From NCBI GenBank assembly GCA_965247455.1, contig CBDFHE010000016.1:62001-126000 (forward strand): a stretch of DNA of 64,000 nt, in the 5' to 3' direction. Source of the stretch: JACZYA01 sp965247455. GTDB taxonomy: Bacteria; Acidobacteriota; Terriglobia; Acidiferrales; 2-02-FULL-67-57. The translations under genes and the position numbers were made by a program. The notes beneath the pieces are model-generated. The model had not been told where the DNA came from and made no database searches. It saw nothing but the letters and a program-made list of their open reading frames with translations. Positions 15,253-22,802 of this stretch are shown here, one piece after another; positions within the stretch are counted from its first letter, which is position 1, and each line of letters begins with the position of its first letter.

Positions 15253-16899
15253 CTAGCGTCGGCGCTTGGCCTTGCGTTTGGGTTTTGGCTTGGGCTTGCT
15301 CCGCGATTTCTTGGTGGCGGCCGTTTTGGTGCGGCGGGCGCGGGTAGGTTTGGTTTTCGGTTTCGCTCTTCCCTTCCCTTTTGTTTTGGGCTTCGCTCTT
15401 GACTTGGGTTTGGCTGCTGCTCTTGTCTTCACCGGCGCTTTGACTTTTGCTTTCTTCCCGGTCGGTGGCGCAGCGGGTTTTTCTGCGCGGGCAGCGCGGG
15501 CTTCTTCGACCGGCGGGGCGGGCTCGGTCATGCGGCGCGGGTCGAGAATCTTTTTGAGCTGTCGGGCGTCGAGCAGTTTCTTTTCCAGCGCGAGCTCGGT
15601 GATGGTGCGGCCGGTCTTGACGGCCAGCTTGGCAAGCTCGGCGGCCTTGGCGTAGCCGATGTAGGGGTTCAGCGCCGTGGCGAGGGCGACGGTGGCTTCG
15701 GCGTTGCGCTGGCAACGGTCTTTATTGGCGGTGATGCCCTCGACGCAAGCGTCGGTGAACTTGCGGGTGGTGTTCCTGAGGATTTCGCAGGAGTGGAGAA
15801 CGTTCCACGTCATGGCCGGCATCATCACGTTCAGTTCTAGTTGCCCGGCCTGCACAGCCAGCGCGGTGGCGGTGTCGTTGCCCACGGCCTGGAAGCCGAC
15901 CATGGCGACTAGCTCGGGAATGACGGGGTTGATCTTGCCCGGCATGATGGAGCTGCCCGGCTGGAGGGCGGGCAGGTTGATCTCGCCCAGGCCGGTGTTG
16001 GGCCCGCTGGCGAGCAGGCGCAGGTCATTGGAGATGCGGATCAACTCCAGGGCGTAGTTGCGCAGGGCGCTGGAGGCGACGGCCATCGGCAGGTTCGACT
16101 GCATAGTCCAGCGCATATCCTTGCTGGGCTCCAGGCGCTGGCCGGAGACCTCGCTGAGTTTTTTCACCACGGTGGCTTGGTAGCGGGGGTGGGTGTTGAC
16201 GCCGGTGCCGACGGCGGTGCCGCCCAAGCCGAGTTCGCGCAGGCCATCCTGAGCGTGGCGGAGTTGCTCGTAGGCGCGCAGCAGGGCCACGGCGTAGGCG
16301 GCGAACTCCTGGCCGAGCCGGATGGGAGTGGCGTCCTGCATGTGGGTGCGGCCGGACTTGAGGATGCCGTCGAACTCCTGGCCTTTGCGGGCGAAGGCGC
16401 GGCTCAGGCGCTCGACTTCCGGCAGCAACTCCTCGATGAGCAGGAGGGCCGCCAAGCGCATGGCGGTGGGAAAGACGTCGTTGGTGGACTGGCCGAAGTT
16501 GACGTGGTCGTTGGGGTGGAGGACGGAGTAGTCGCCGCGGCTGCCGCCCAAGATTTCAATGGCGCGGTTCGCGACGACTTCATTGGTGTTCATGTGGAAG
16601 CTGACGCCGGCGCCGGCCTGGTACACGTCCACCACGAACTGGTCGTTGAGGGCGCCGCGGATCACTTCCTCAGCAGCCTCGACGATGGCGCCGGCGCGGC
16701 GCTGGTCCAGCAGGCTCAGCTCCCGGTTGGCCAGGGCGGCCGCCTTCTTGATCATTCCCATCGCTTGGATGAGGCGCGGGTGCGCGTGCAGACCGCTGAT
16801 GGGGTAGTTCTCGACCGCGCGCTGCGTCTGGATGCCGTAGTAAGCATCAGCAGGCACTTGTTTTTCTCCCAGAGAATCTTTCTCAATGCGGTAGCTCAC
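15253..16899 (-). CDS. aspA: Aspartate ammonia-lyase with basic histone-H1-like C-terminal tail
   Basis: A fumarase/aspartase superfamily lyase, converting aspartate to fumarate and ammonia. Residues 1-456 form the enzyme: NTNEVVANRA, SGRTHMQDATPI and the signature GSSIMPGKINPVIPE, whose NPVIPE ending favours aspartase over fumarase. Residues 457-548 are a 92-residue tail made almost entirely of Lys, Arg, Pro, Ala and Thr (repeats of KPK, RAKPK, PKTK), as in histone H1-like proteins. Aspartases normally stop near 470, so the tail is an addition. The start is GTG at 16899 with AAGGAG. A fumarase activity cannot be excluded. Confidence 0.88.
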   Translation of the reverse strand: MSYRIEKDSLGEKQVPADAYYGIQTQRAVENYPISGLHAHPRLIQAMGMIKKAAALANRELSLLDQRRAGAIVEAAEEVIRGALNDQFVVDVYQAGAGVSFHMNTNEVVANRAIEILGGSRGDYSVLHPNDHVNFGQSTNDVFPTAMRLAALLLIEELLPEVERLSRAFARKGQEFDGILKSGRTHMQDATPIRLGQEFAAYAVALLRAYEQLRHAQDGLRELGLGGTAVGTGVNTHPRYQATVVKKLSEVSGQRLEPSKDMRWTMQSNLPMAVASSALRNYALELIRISNDLRLLASGPNTGLGEINLPALQPGSSIMPGKINPVIPELVAMVGFQAVGNDTATALAVQAGQLELNVMMPAMTWNVLHSCEILRNTTRKFTDACVEGITANKDRCQRNAEATVALATALNPYIGYAKAAELAKLAVKTGRTITELALEKKLLDARQLKKILDPRRMTEPAPPVEEARAARAEKPAAPPTGKKAKVKAPVKTRAAAKPKSRAKPKTKGKGRAKPKTKPTRARRTKTAATKKSRSKPKPKPKRKAKRRR

Positions 16900-17058
16900 T
16901 GTCGTCTCCTTCCGATCTCACCAGCAGGATAGCGCAGCGTGCAATCGTCCCACAAGGGTTTCGCCAAATCAGATGTCTGAGGGCGACAGCTATGCGACGG
17001 CCCTGCTACACTTGGGCCTCACCGAAAGCGCCCAAGAGAATTGCTAGAAGAGGGGATC

Positions 17059-18456
17059 ATGGCCAAAGCAAAGCACTACGACGCGATTGTGATTGGCTCC
17101 GGCCAGGCCGGCGGACCACTCTCCACCACGCTGGCGCGCGCCGGGTGGAAAGCTGCGCTGGTGGAGCGCAAGCACGTGGGCGGGAGCTGCGTCAACGAGG
17201 GCTGCACGCCCACCAAGACCATGGTGGCAAGTGCTCGGGCGGCCTACTTGGCCCGGCGGGGAGCGGACTACGGCGTGCGGACAGGTCCCGTGTCAGTGGA
17301 CATGGTGAAAGTGCGGCAGCGCAAGCGGGCCATCGTGGAGATGTTTCGCGGCGGCAGCCAGCGCGGCATTGAGAAGACCGATGGCGTGGACCTGCTGTTC
17401 GGCGAAGCCAGCTTTACGGGGCCGAAGGCGTTGGGGGTTCGCTTGAGCGACGGCGGCACGCTGGCGCTGACGGCCGACAAGTTTTTTATCAACACCGGCA
17501 CGCGGACGTCGCAGCCGCCGATTGAAGGGTTGGAGACAGTCCCCCGGCTCGACAACAGCTCGATCATGGAACTCGATACGGTGCCGGAGCACCTGCTGGT
17601 GCTGGGCGGCGGCTACATCGGGCTGGAGTTCGGGCAGATGTTCCGCCGCTTCGGCGGCCGGGTGACCATCGTGCAGACGGGGAAACAATTGCTGGTGCGA
17701 GAGGACACGGACGTGGCCGAGGAGGTGGCCAAGATTCTGCGCGAGGACGGCATCGAGGTGTTGCTGGAGACAACCACGTTGCGCGCCAACCAGCCGGCCG
17801 ACGGCGGCATTGAGTTGCGGGTGCGGACTGCCGAGGGCGAGCGCACACTGGCCGGCTCGCACCTGCTGGTAGCGACCGGGCGTGTGCCGAATTCCGATAT
17901 GCTCAACCTGAGCGCTGCCGGAGTAGAAACAGACAGCCGCGGCTTCATCAAGACGAACGGGCGATTGGAGACGAATGTGGAAGGCATCTATGCCCTGGGC
18001 GACGTGAAGGGCGGGCCGGCCTTTACTCACATTTCCTACGATGACTTCCGCTTGATCCGCACCAATCTTCTTCAGAATGGAAACGCGACGGTGGACGGGC
18101 GGCTGGTGCCCTACGCCGTGTTCATGGATCCGCAGCTGGGGCGCGTGGGGTTGAGCGAACAAGAGGCGCGGGCGCAGGGGCGAAAGATTCGCGTGGCCAA
18201 GCTGAAGATGACCTCGGTGGCGCGGGCGCTGGAAACCGACGAGACGCGCGGCTTCATGAAGGCGGTGGTAGACGCGGAGACGAATCAGATTCTGGGCGCG
18301 GCGGTGCTGGGGATCGAAGGCGGCGAGGTGATGAGCGTGCTACAAATGGCGATGATGGGGAAAGTTTCCTACACCGCAATTCGTGACGGCGTCTTTGCCC
18401 ACCCGACGATGGCCGAGTCGTTGAACAACCTCTTCATGGCCATGGACAGGAAATAG
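17059..18456 (+). CDS. Pyridine nucleotide-disulfide oxidoreductase (mercuric reductase / lipoamide dehydrogenase-like)
   Basis: A cytoplasmic FAD- and NAD(P)H-dependent class I disulfide reductase of 465 residues. The FAD fold is at IVIGSGQAGG (about 8-17), the redox pair in GGSCVNEGCTPTKT, the NAD(P) fold in VLGGGYIGLEFG, the second FAD contact in YALGDVKGGPAFTH, and the dimerisation domain ends with HPTMAESLNN. The usual catalytic HxxxxE has become HPTMAE. There is no N-terminal HMA domain and no mer neighbours, so mercury reduction is not supported. I chose the ATG at 17059 because AGAGGGG precedes it; an upstream TTG at 17041 is weaker. Confidence 0.85.
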   Translation: MAKAKHYDAIVIGSGQAGGPLSTTLARAGWKAALVERKHVGGSCVNEGCTPTKTMVASARAAYLARRGADYGVRTGPVSVDMVKVRQRKRAIVEMFRGGSQRGIEKTDGVDLLFGEASFTGPKALGVRLSDGGTLALTADKFFINTGTRTSQPPIEGLETVPRLDNSSIMELDTVPEHLLVLGGGYIGLEFGQMFRRFGGRVTIVQTGKQLLVREDTDVAEEVAKILREDGIEVLLETTTLRANQPADGGIELRVRTAEGERTLAGSHLLVATGRVPNSDMLNLSAAGVETDSRGFIKTNGRLETNVEGIYALGDVKGGPAFTHISYDDFRLIRTNLLQNGNATVDGRLVPYAVFMDPQLGRVGLSEQEARAQGRKIRVAKLKMTSVARALETDETRGFMKAVVDAETNQILGAAVLGIEGGEVMSVLQMAMMGKVSYTAIRDGVFAHPTMAESLNNLFMAMDRK

Positions 18457-18490
18457 AGTCGAGTATTCCGCCGGTCGAAAGAGGGGGGAC

Positions 18491-19144
18491 ATGCCAGCGA
18501 TGTTGATTTCGGTGAATGTGGGGCTTCCACGCACGGTGGAATGGAAAGGCCGCAAGGTCACGACCGGCATCTTCAAGGAACCGGTGGCGGGCCGAGTCAA
18601 GTTGCGCACGCTGAACCTCGACGGAGATGGGCAGGCGGACCTGTCAGTCCATGGCGGGCCGGACATGGCGATCTATGCTTACCCGGCTGAGCACTATGCC
18701 TATTGGCGGAAGGAATTGCTCGGAATGGACTTGCCTTGGGGAATGTTTGGTGAAAACTTCACCACCGAGGGGATACTGGAAGATTCGGTCAACATTGGAG
18801 ATTGTTTTCGGATCGGAGCGGCCGAACTAATGGTAACGCAAATACGGGTGCCCTGCTACAAACTGGGAATGAAATTCGGGAGAGACGACATGGTCAAACG
18901 GTTCCTGGCCAGCCGCCACACCGGTTTCTATTTCCGGGTATTAAAGGAGGGTGAGGTTGGAGCCGGCGATGCCATAGAACGAATTGGCCGAGACGAAAAT
19001 AATGTCACCGTTGCTGACATCACACGGCTGTACGTGCGCGATGGCGTCGGTCCCGAGCTGCTGCGTCGAGCGATTCAAGTCGAAGCCTTGCCGGAAGGCT
19101 GGCGAGGCTATTTCCGCAAACAAATGCAGAGAGCTGGATCGTAA
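18491..19144 (+). CDS. MOSC-domain protein (YiiM-like)
   Basis: A 217-residue protein with the MOSC fold known from molybdenum cofactor sulfurases and YiiM. Conserved elements are DGDGQADLSVHGGPDMAIYAYP (about residues 45-66), WGMFGENFTTEG, and the cysteine-containing IRVPCYKLGMKF. The C-terminus has the three-helix extension of the YiiM branch, which reduces N-hydroxylated compounds using molybdenum cofactor. The ATG has a very strong GAGGGGGG site. It starts 34 nt after the disulfide oxidoreductase and is probably co-transcribed with it. Confidence 0.86.
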   Translation: MPAMLISVNVGLPRTVEWKGRKVTTGIFKEPVAGRVKLRTLNLDGDGQADLSVHGGPDMAIYAYPAEHYAYWRKELLGMDLPWGMFGENFTTEGILEDSVNIGDCFRIGAAELMVTQIRVPCYKLGMKFGRDDMVKRFLASRHTGFYFRVLKEGEVGAGDAIERIGRDENNVTVADITRLYVRDGVGPELLRRAIQVEALPEGWRGYFRKQMQRAGS

Positions 19145-19218
19145 AGAGCACCTTATTTTTCACGCGAGTGCTCCGACAGAGGGAGTGGGTTATTTTGCAA
19201 ATGGGAAACTCGCGCCGA

Positions 19219-19242
19219 GCCCCGTGGCACCTGCCACGGGGC
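19219..19242. repeat. GC-rich hairpin in intergenic repeat cluster
   Basis: Perfect 10-bp arms GCCCCGTGGC/GCCACGGGGC around a 4-nt loop. It lies in the 223-bp gap between the MOSC and EVE-like genes, next to a copy of the 19-nt hairpin. It could terminate the MOSC transcript but has no T tract. Confidence 0.6.
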
Positions 19243-19274
19243 GGTCGTACCGCTTTTCCGCCCGGCGGCAGGTG

Positions 19275-19309
19275 CCTGCCTACCGCAGGCAGGCTTCGCT
19301 CGGAATGAC
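19275..19309. repeat. 19-nt hairpin element plus flanking GCTCGGAATGAC motif, copy 1
   Basis: CCTGCCTACCGCAGGCAGG at 19275-19293: 7-bp arms CCTGCCT/AGGCAGG, loop ACCGC. It is followed by CTTCGCTCGGAATGAC, which recurs with one difference after the copy at 20771. Confidence 0.8.
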
Positions 19310-19367
19310 AATGGTGTGTCCCGCGCAAGTGACGTTGGCATATCACTTAGAATGACAGGGGTATAGG

Positions 19368-19865
19368 TTGGTGCGGGCGTGGGTGTACAAGGTGAATTCG
19401 CGGCGTCCGGGCCGCGAGCACGATTGGCACTTCGATCAGTATTTTCGTTACCGCGGCCGGCAACACTTCCAGATGGGAGGCGCGGAACGGATTCGCAGTC
19501 CTTCGAGTTGGGCGTGTCTTCGGCGGGTGCGCGCGGGTGACCTCTTCCTTTGCTATCAGTCGGACGAGCGCAAGATTTACGGGTTGGCGCGCGCCGCTAG
19601 TCCGGGCTATGAGAGCCTGCCGGGATTGGGGCGACATGATTCGATTGACTTCCGACCGGGTGGATTGCGGCTGAGGAATCCCGTCGGTGTCAGCCATCCG
19701 CAGGCGCGCGAAGTCTTCCGGCACGTACGCGCGTTCACGGTGCCGTCGCGCGGGACGATTCACGCTGTGGCGACGGATGAATTGCGGGCAGTGCTTCGGC
19801 AATTGGTGGCGTTCAATCCCGACCAGCGGCAGGGAATTCTACGGTTTGCCAAATCGCGGCCTTGA
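19368..19865 (+). CDS. EVE/PUA-like domain protein (tentative)
   Basis: A 165-residue protein without signal or membrane segments. The N-terminus AWVYKVNSRR, then HFDQYFRY, GDLFLCYQSDERKIYGLARA and the C-terminal EVFRHVRAFTVPSR have the pattern of EVE-type PUA folds, which bind modified nucleobases and often occur in modification-dependent defence enzymes. No nuclease or other partner domain is attached or adjacent. The start is a TTG at 19368 or GTG at 19371, with AGGGG seven nt upstream of the TTG. The family assignment is from pattern only; it may be an uncharacterised orphan. Confidence 0.55.
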   Translation: MVRAWVYKVNSRRPGREHDWHFDQYFRYRGRQHFQMGGAERIRSPSSWACLRRVRAGDLFLCYQSDERKIYGLARAASPGYESLPGLGRHDSIDFRPGGLRLRNPVGVSHPQAREVFRHVRAFTVPSRGTIHAVATDELRAVLRQLVAFNPDQRQGILRFAKSRP

Positions 19866-19875
19866 GAGGCGGGTG

Positions 19876-19904
19876 CCAAGCACCTCTTCCAAACTGACTT
19901 TTGG
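19876..19904 (+). repeat. Dispersed repeat, copy 1
   Basis: The segment with core CACCTCTTCCAAACTGACTT also occurs, on the other strand and with one mismatch (AAACCGACTT), at 43261-43290. Confidence 0.65.
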
Positions 19905-19925
19905 TTGAAAGGGGAGGAACCTTTT

Positions 19926-19953
19926 ACCGCGGAGGACGCAGAGATCGCGGAGG
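19926..19953 (+). repeat. 28-nt direct repeat on the 3' side of nuoI
   Basis: A segment beginning ACCGCGGAGGACGCAGAG matches 24 of 28 positions with 20510-20537, same orientation. The two copies flank the NuoI-like gene. Confidence 0.7.
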
Positions 19954-19955
19954 CG

Positions 19956-20423
19956 TTAGGTGCGGGGGGGTTTGAGGGGCTGGGCGAGCAGGTCTTCCTT
20001 GCGATAGACCATGTCGGCAATGTTGTAGGTGGCGAGCTCGAAGCCGTGGCCGTGGGTGATGGCGTCGGTGGGGCAGGCCTCGACGCAGTAGCCGCAGAAG
20101 ATGCAGCGCGAATAGTCGATGTTGTACACGCTGGCGTAGCGCTCGCTGGCGCTGATGCGGGTTTCGGCGGTGTTGTCGGCGGCCTCGATGTAGATGCACT
20201 GCACCGGGCAGGCGGCGGCGCAGAGGAAGCAGGCGACACACTTTTCCAATCCGTTCTCGTCGCGGTGCAGGACGTGGATGCCGCGGTAGCGGGCCTCGAA
20301 GCGCACCGGCTCGTCGGGGTAGTTTTCGGTGACGGTGGGGCGGAAGAGCGTGCGCAGGGTGACGGAGAAACCCTTGGCGAGGGTGAAGGCGGTTTCGGCG
20401 GCTTCTTTGAGTATGGATGGCAT
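19956..20423 (-). CDS. nuoI: NuoI-like 2[4Fe-4S] ferredoxin subunit of complex I
   Basis: A 155-residue protein with two complete [4Fe-4S] motifs, CVACFLCAAACP (about residue 62) and CIFCGYCVEACP (about 106). The N-terminal helix (KEAAETAFTLAKGFSVTLRTLF) and the linker YRGIHVLHRDENGLEKC are characteristic of NuoI, which carries clusters N6a and N6b between the hydrophilic and quinone modules of NADH:quinone oxidoreductase. No other nuo gene is in the window, so it stands alone, flanked by 28-nt direct repeats. It may serve a nuo operon encoded elsewhere or another ferredoxin-dependent enzyme. Confidence 0.88.
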   Translation of the reverse strand: MPSILKEAAETAFTLAKGFSVTLRTLFRPTVTENYPDEPVRFEARYRGIHVLHRDENGLEKCVACFLCAAACPVQCIYIEAADNTAETRISASERYASVYNIDYSRCIFCGYCVEACPTDAITHGHGFELATYNIADMVYRKEDLLAQPLKPPRT

Positions 20424-20509
20424 AGGGATCGCCTGCTCCGTCCTGCGAGAAGCTCCAGTATAGCGGCAGGATCAGTTTTCCAGCAAGGGTCGCGGGTTAA
20501 GAAGGACGA

Positions 20510-20537
20510 ACCGCAGAGGACGCAAAGGTCGCAGAGG
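20510..20537 (+). repeat. 28-nt direct repeat on the 5' side of nuoI
   Basis: Starts ACCGCAGAGGACGCAAAG and pairs with 19926-19953 (24/28 identical, same orientation). Confidence 0.7.
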
Positions 20538-20602
20538 AAGAAAAGAAAATGAATACCTAGCGGGAAGTTGAATTTGGCGAGGCGGATGCCCCCCGTGCTT
20601 GG

Positions 20603-20685
20603 GTGGCGCGGACATTCCTGTCTGCGCAGTGCTGGAGTGGCAGACCCGGGCCAGAGGCGGATGGCAGGCAAGAATGTCTGCCTCA
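20603..20685. repeat. REPIN-like inverted pair 1
   Basis: A unit with core CGGACATTCCTGTCTGCG (20603-20627) and a second in opposite orientation with core CAAGAATGTCTGCC (20663-20685) are separated by 35 nt. Each unit is itself an imperfect palindrome. The same units recur as pairs at 44483-44555 and 51089-51177. Confidence 0.7.
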
Positions 20686-20770
20686 CTGAGTTGAGAACTT
20701 CCTTGGGGGTATCCGTAGGGGCAAATCTTGTACTTCTTCCGGGAGGCGCGTCACAAAAATAGATTCCTCG

Positions 20771-20805
20771 CTTGCCTACCGCAGGCAGGCTGCGCTCGGA
20801 ATGAC
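20771..20805. repeat. 19-nt hairpin element plus flanking GCTCGGAATGAC motif, copy 2
   Basis: CTTGCCTACCGCAGGCAGG at 20771-20789, differing from copy 1 in one base. Removing it joins AGATTCCTCG to CTGCGCTCGGAATGAC, which reads as one continuous short motif. Confidence 0.75.
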
Positions 20806-20816
20806 GCTGCGCAAGG

Positions 20817-21137
20817 TTACTCTTCCAGTACGCGGCGGAGTTCTTCTTCGAAGCGGCGGAGTTGCTGCTGCCGTTCGGAGGTGGCGGGGAGGCGGTGGGA
20901 CTTCCAGACGAACCACTCTTCCCCGCCCTGCTGGACTTTCACCGCGATGTTGCCTTCCACCAAGTAGCCGGGCTGGGCGGCAATTTCCAGCCGGTCGTTC
21001 GACACCGGTCTGAGCAGAGCCGCGCAGCTATACTTCTTGACGGCGATGTGCCCCTCGAACAACGGATAGGTTCCGAACTCGAACCCTTGCTCGAGCAGTG
21101 TCTTGAGTCGTCGCGCGTGTGCTTCGCTCGCGTCCAT
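20817..21137 (-). CDS. Conserved-looking small protein of unknown function
   Basis: About 106 residues from the ATG at 21137; the open frame could start 39 nt further upstream. The protein is soluble, with a central beta-rich part (PLFEGHIAVKKYSCAALLRP, YLVEGNIAVKVQQGGEEWFVWKSH) containing two GHIAV/GNIAV repeats, and a C-terminal charged helix (ERQQQLRRFEEELRRVLEE). I do not recognise the family. Composition is like neighbouring genes, and the repeated beta motif argues for a real product. No operon partner is evident. Confidence 0.5.
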   Translation of the reverse strand: MDASEAHARRLKTLLEQGFEFGTYPLFEGHIAVKKYSCAALLRPVSNDRLEIAAQPGYLVEGNIAVKVQQGGEEWFVWKSHRLPATSERQQQLRRFEEELRRVLEE

Positions 21138-21266
21138 TGAAAGAATGGTACCAGAGAGCGGCCACATGGCTCGCAAGGTTTGTCTTTGCCGCGTGATTCC
21201 GGTAGAGTGCCGGTAGTTTTGGGAATACGCGGGCAGAGATAAACCAACCGCGCTCAGGAGGAAGCG

Positions 21267-21953
21267 GTGTCACGCCAGCAGTCATCCACCGACGCTGACT
21301 GGCAAAACGTGCAGCGGCGAAGAGGAGTACGAATCGTCCTGTCCCTACCTGTGAAGGTGGCCTGGGTCACCAAGGAGGGCAAGCGCGTTTCCCGACATGC
21401 TGAAACCGAGGTTGTCAGCGCGTACGGTGCCACGCTCTGGATGAAGACCCCGCCACCGACCTCCACCGAGGTTGAGTTGACGCACGGGCGCACGCGCAAG
21501 TCGGTACGCGCGCGGGTGCTGAGGGCCCATCCACCCGAGAAGAATCAAACGCCGCAAATTGCGGTGGAACTCAAGGCTCCCAGCGAATCTTTTTGGGGGC
21601 CGAACTACCAGCTCCAGAAAGCCGGCTTGGAATTGCGCCAACTGGAGCTCGCCATTCCAGCAGAGGATATTGATGCGCGGGTGCTGGATGAATTCCGCCG
21701 GGCGGTGGACTACGTCCGGCAAGCGTCTTGGGCGATGCACCAGTGGATAGAGTTGCAGGCAAAAGGGCACGACCCCTACGGCATACTTTCTGTGCTGGCG
21801 ACTGAGCGCGTGAAACGGCTCACTCAGCTCACCGGCAACTTGTCATTAGACCTGGATGCCGCCGAAGTGAGCTTTGAGACCGCAGGGCTGATGGAGCTGG
21901 CTCAGGCGGTCGCCGGATTGCACAGACGTTTGACCCGCCTATTGAAGAAATAA
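21267..21953 (+). CDS. PilZ-domain protein
   Basis: A 228-residue protein with an N-terminal PilZ-like beta-barrel (about 15-110). The RRxxR-type motif appears as QRRRGVRI at residue 17, and the second motif (D/N-x-S-x2-G in canonical c-di-GMP binders) appears as EVVSAYGA, so the acidic/amide position is Glu or Val. The C-terminal half (about 120-228) is helical and unlike known effector domains. A GTG start at 21267 has a full AGGAGG site. Cyclic-di-GMP binding is likely but weakened by the degenerate second motif. It stands between oppositely oriented genes. Confidence 0.72.
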   Translation: MSRQQSSTDADWQNVQRRRGVRIVLSLPVKVAWVTKEGKRVSRHAETEVVSAYGATLWMKTPPPTSTEVELTHGRTRKSVRARVLRAHPPEKNQTPQIAVELKAPSESFWGPNYQLQKAGLELRQLELAIPAEDIDARVLDEFRRAVDYVRQASWAMHQWIELQAKGHDPYGILSVLATERVKRLTQLTGNLSLDLDAAEVSFETAGLMELAQAVAGLHRRLTRLLKK

Positions 21954-21977
21954 AGAATCAACCGCAGTGAGCAGCGG

Positions 21978-22802
21978 TCAGGACTGTTGTTCCAGGGCGT
22001 CGAGGATGGCGCGGAGGGTTTCCAGGATTTCGCGCCGGGGGACGACCGACTTGCGGAAACGCAGGCGCAGCTCGAAGTTGCTATCGGGCGCGCGATAGGT
22101 ATAGACGAAGGGTTTGAGCCGGGTGACGTTCGAGGGCTTGCGCTGTGCGCGGGCCTCGCTGCGGGACATGCCGCTGGCGAGTTTTTCCGCCAGGTCGGTC
22201 ATCTTGCGCTCGTTGGGCTGGCGGGCGACTTGCAACAGCAGCGACTTCGAGAGCAGTCCCAATTGATCGCACTTCTTCCGCACCTGCGCCGGGATGGCGC
22301 GCAAGGCCAGCGTCTCGGTGACGGTGGCGCGCGACTTGCCAATGCGGCGGGCGATTTCTTCGTGGGTGTAGTCGAACTGCTCGGCCAGGGTGTAGAGGCC
22401 CTCGGCTTCCTCGAACGGATGCAGGTCCTTGCGCTGCAAGTTTTCGATCAGCGCCAGCTCCAGCATCTCGGCGCTGTCGGCGACGCGCTCGATGCAGGGG
22501 ACCTCGCTCAGGCCGGCGGAGCAGGCGGCGTGGAAACGGCGCTCGCCGGAGATGATGGTGTACATGTCGTCGTCGGCGTCATGGCGCACCAGGAGCGGCT
22601 CGAGCACGCCTTTCTCGCGGATGGAGTGGGTGAGGTCGCGCAGGTCGCCCAACTCCTTGCGGGGCTGGTTGGGATTGGGGCGCAGCCGGTCAACGGGAAT
22701 CATCTTCCCGATGGCGGCGCCGGTAAGCGCCGTGATGCTCTCCACGTAGTGATAGTCGTGGCGCATCCTAACGGTGGGGGGCAAGCCGGTTCGTTTCGAC
22801 AC
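21978..22802 (-). CDS. parB: ParB/Spo0J-type chromosome partition protein
   Basis: A DNA-binding CTP-switch protein of chromosome segregation, 274 residues. The N-terminal ParB/Srx fold is seen in IPVDRLRPNPNQPRKE and the CTP-binding motif in ISGERRFHAAC; the helix-turn-helix is YTHEEIARRIGKSRATVTETLAL. The C-terminal part (VPRREILETLRAILDALEQQ) is a short dimerisation region. The GTG start at 22802 has GAGGT upstream and overlaps parA by 35 nt; an ATG at 22766 just after the parA stop is the alternative. It is slightly short and lacks the usual GLGRGL N-terminus of chromosomal ParB. Confidence 0.93.
   Translation of the reverse strand: MSKRTGLPPTVRMRHDYHYVESITALTGAAIGKMIPVDRLRPNPNQPRKELGDLRDLTHSIREKGVLEPLLVRHDADDDMYTIISGERRFHAACSAGLSEVPCIERVADSAEMLELALIENLQRKDLHPFEEAEGLYTLAEQFDYTHEEIARRIGKSRATVTETLALRAIPAQVRKKCDQLGLLSKSLLLQVARQPNERKMTDLAEKLASGMSRSEARAQRKPSNVTRLKPFVYTYRAPDSNFELRLRFRKSVVPRREILETLRAILDALEQQS

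Larger units (their letters stand above)
20424..20816. other. 393-bp gene-free stretch rich in dispersed repeats
   Basis: No coding sequence is convincing on either strand. The stretch holds the second 28-nt repeat (20510-20537), an inverted pair of REP-like units (20603-20685) and a 19-nt hairpin copy (20771-20789). It separates nuoI from the unknown gene ending at 20817, both on the minus strand. Confidence 0.7.

Noticed and set aside
17059..18456. Mercuric reductase
   Set aside because: There is no N-terminal metal-binding domain, C-terminal Cys pair or other mer gene; only the general disulfide reductase family is supported.
19145..21266. CRISPR array, suggested by several short repeats
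   Set aside because: Repeats are not regularly spaced, belong to different families and are inverted; no cas genes are present.
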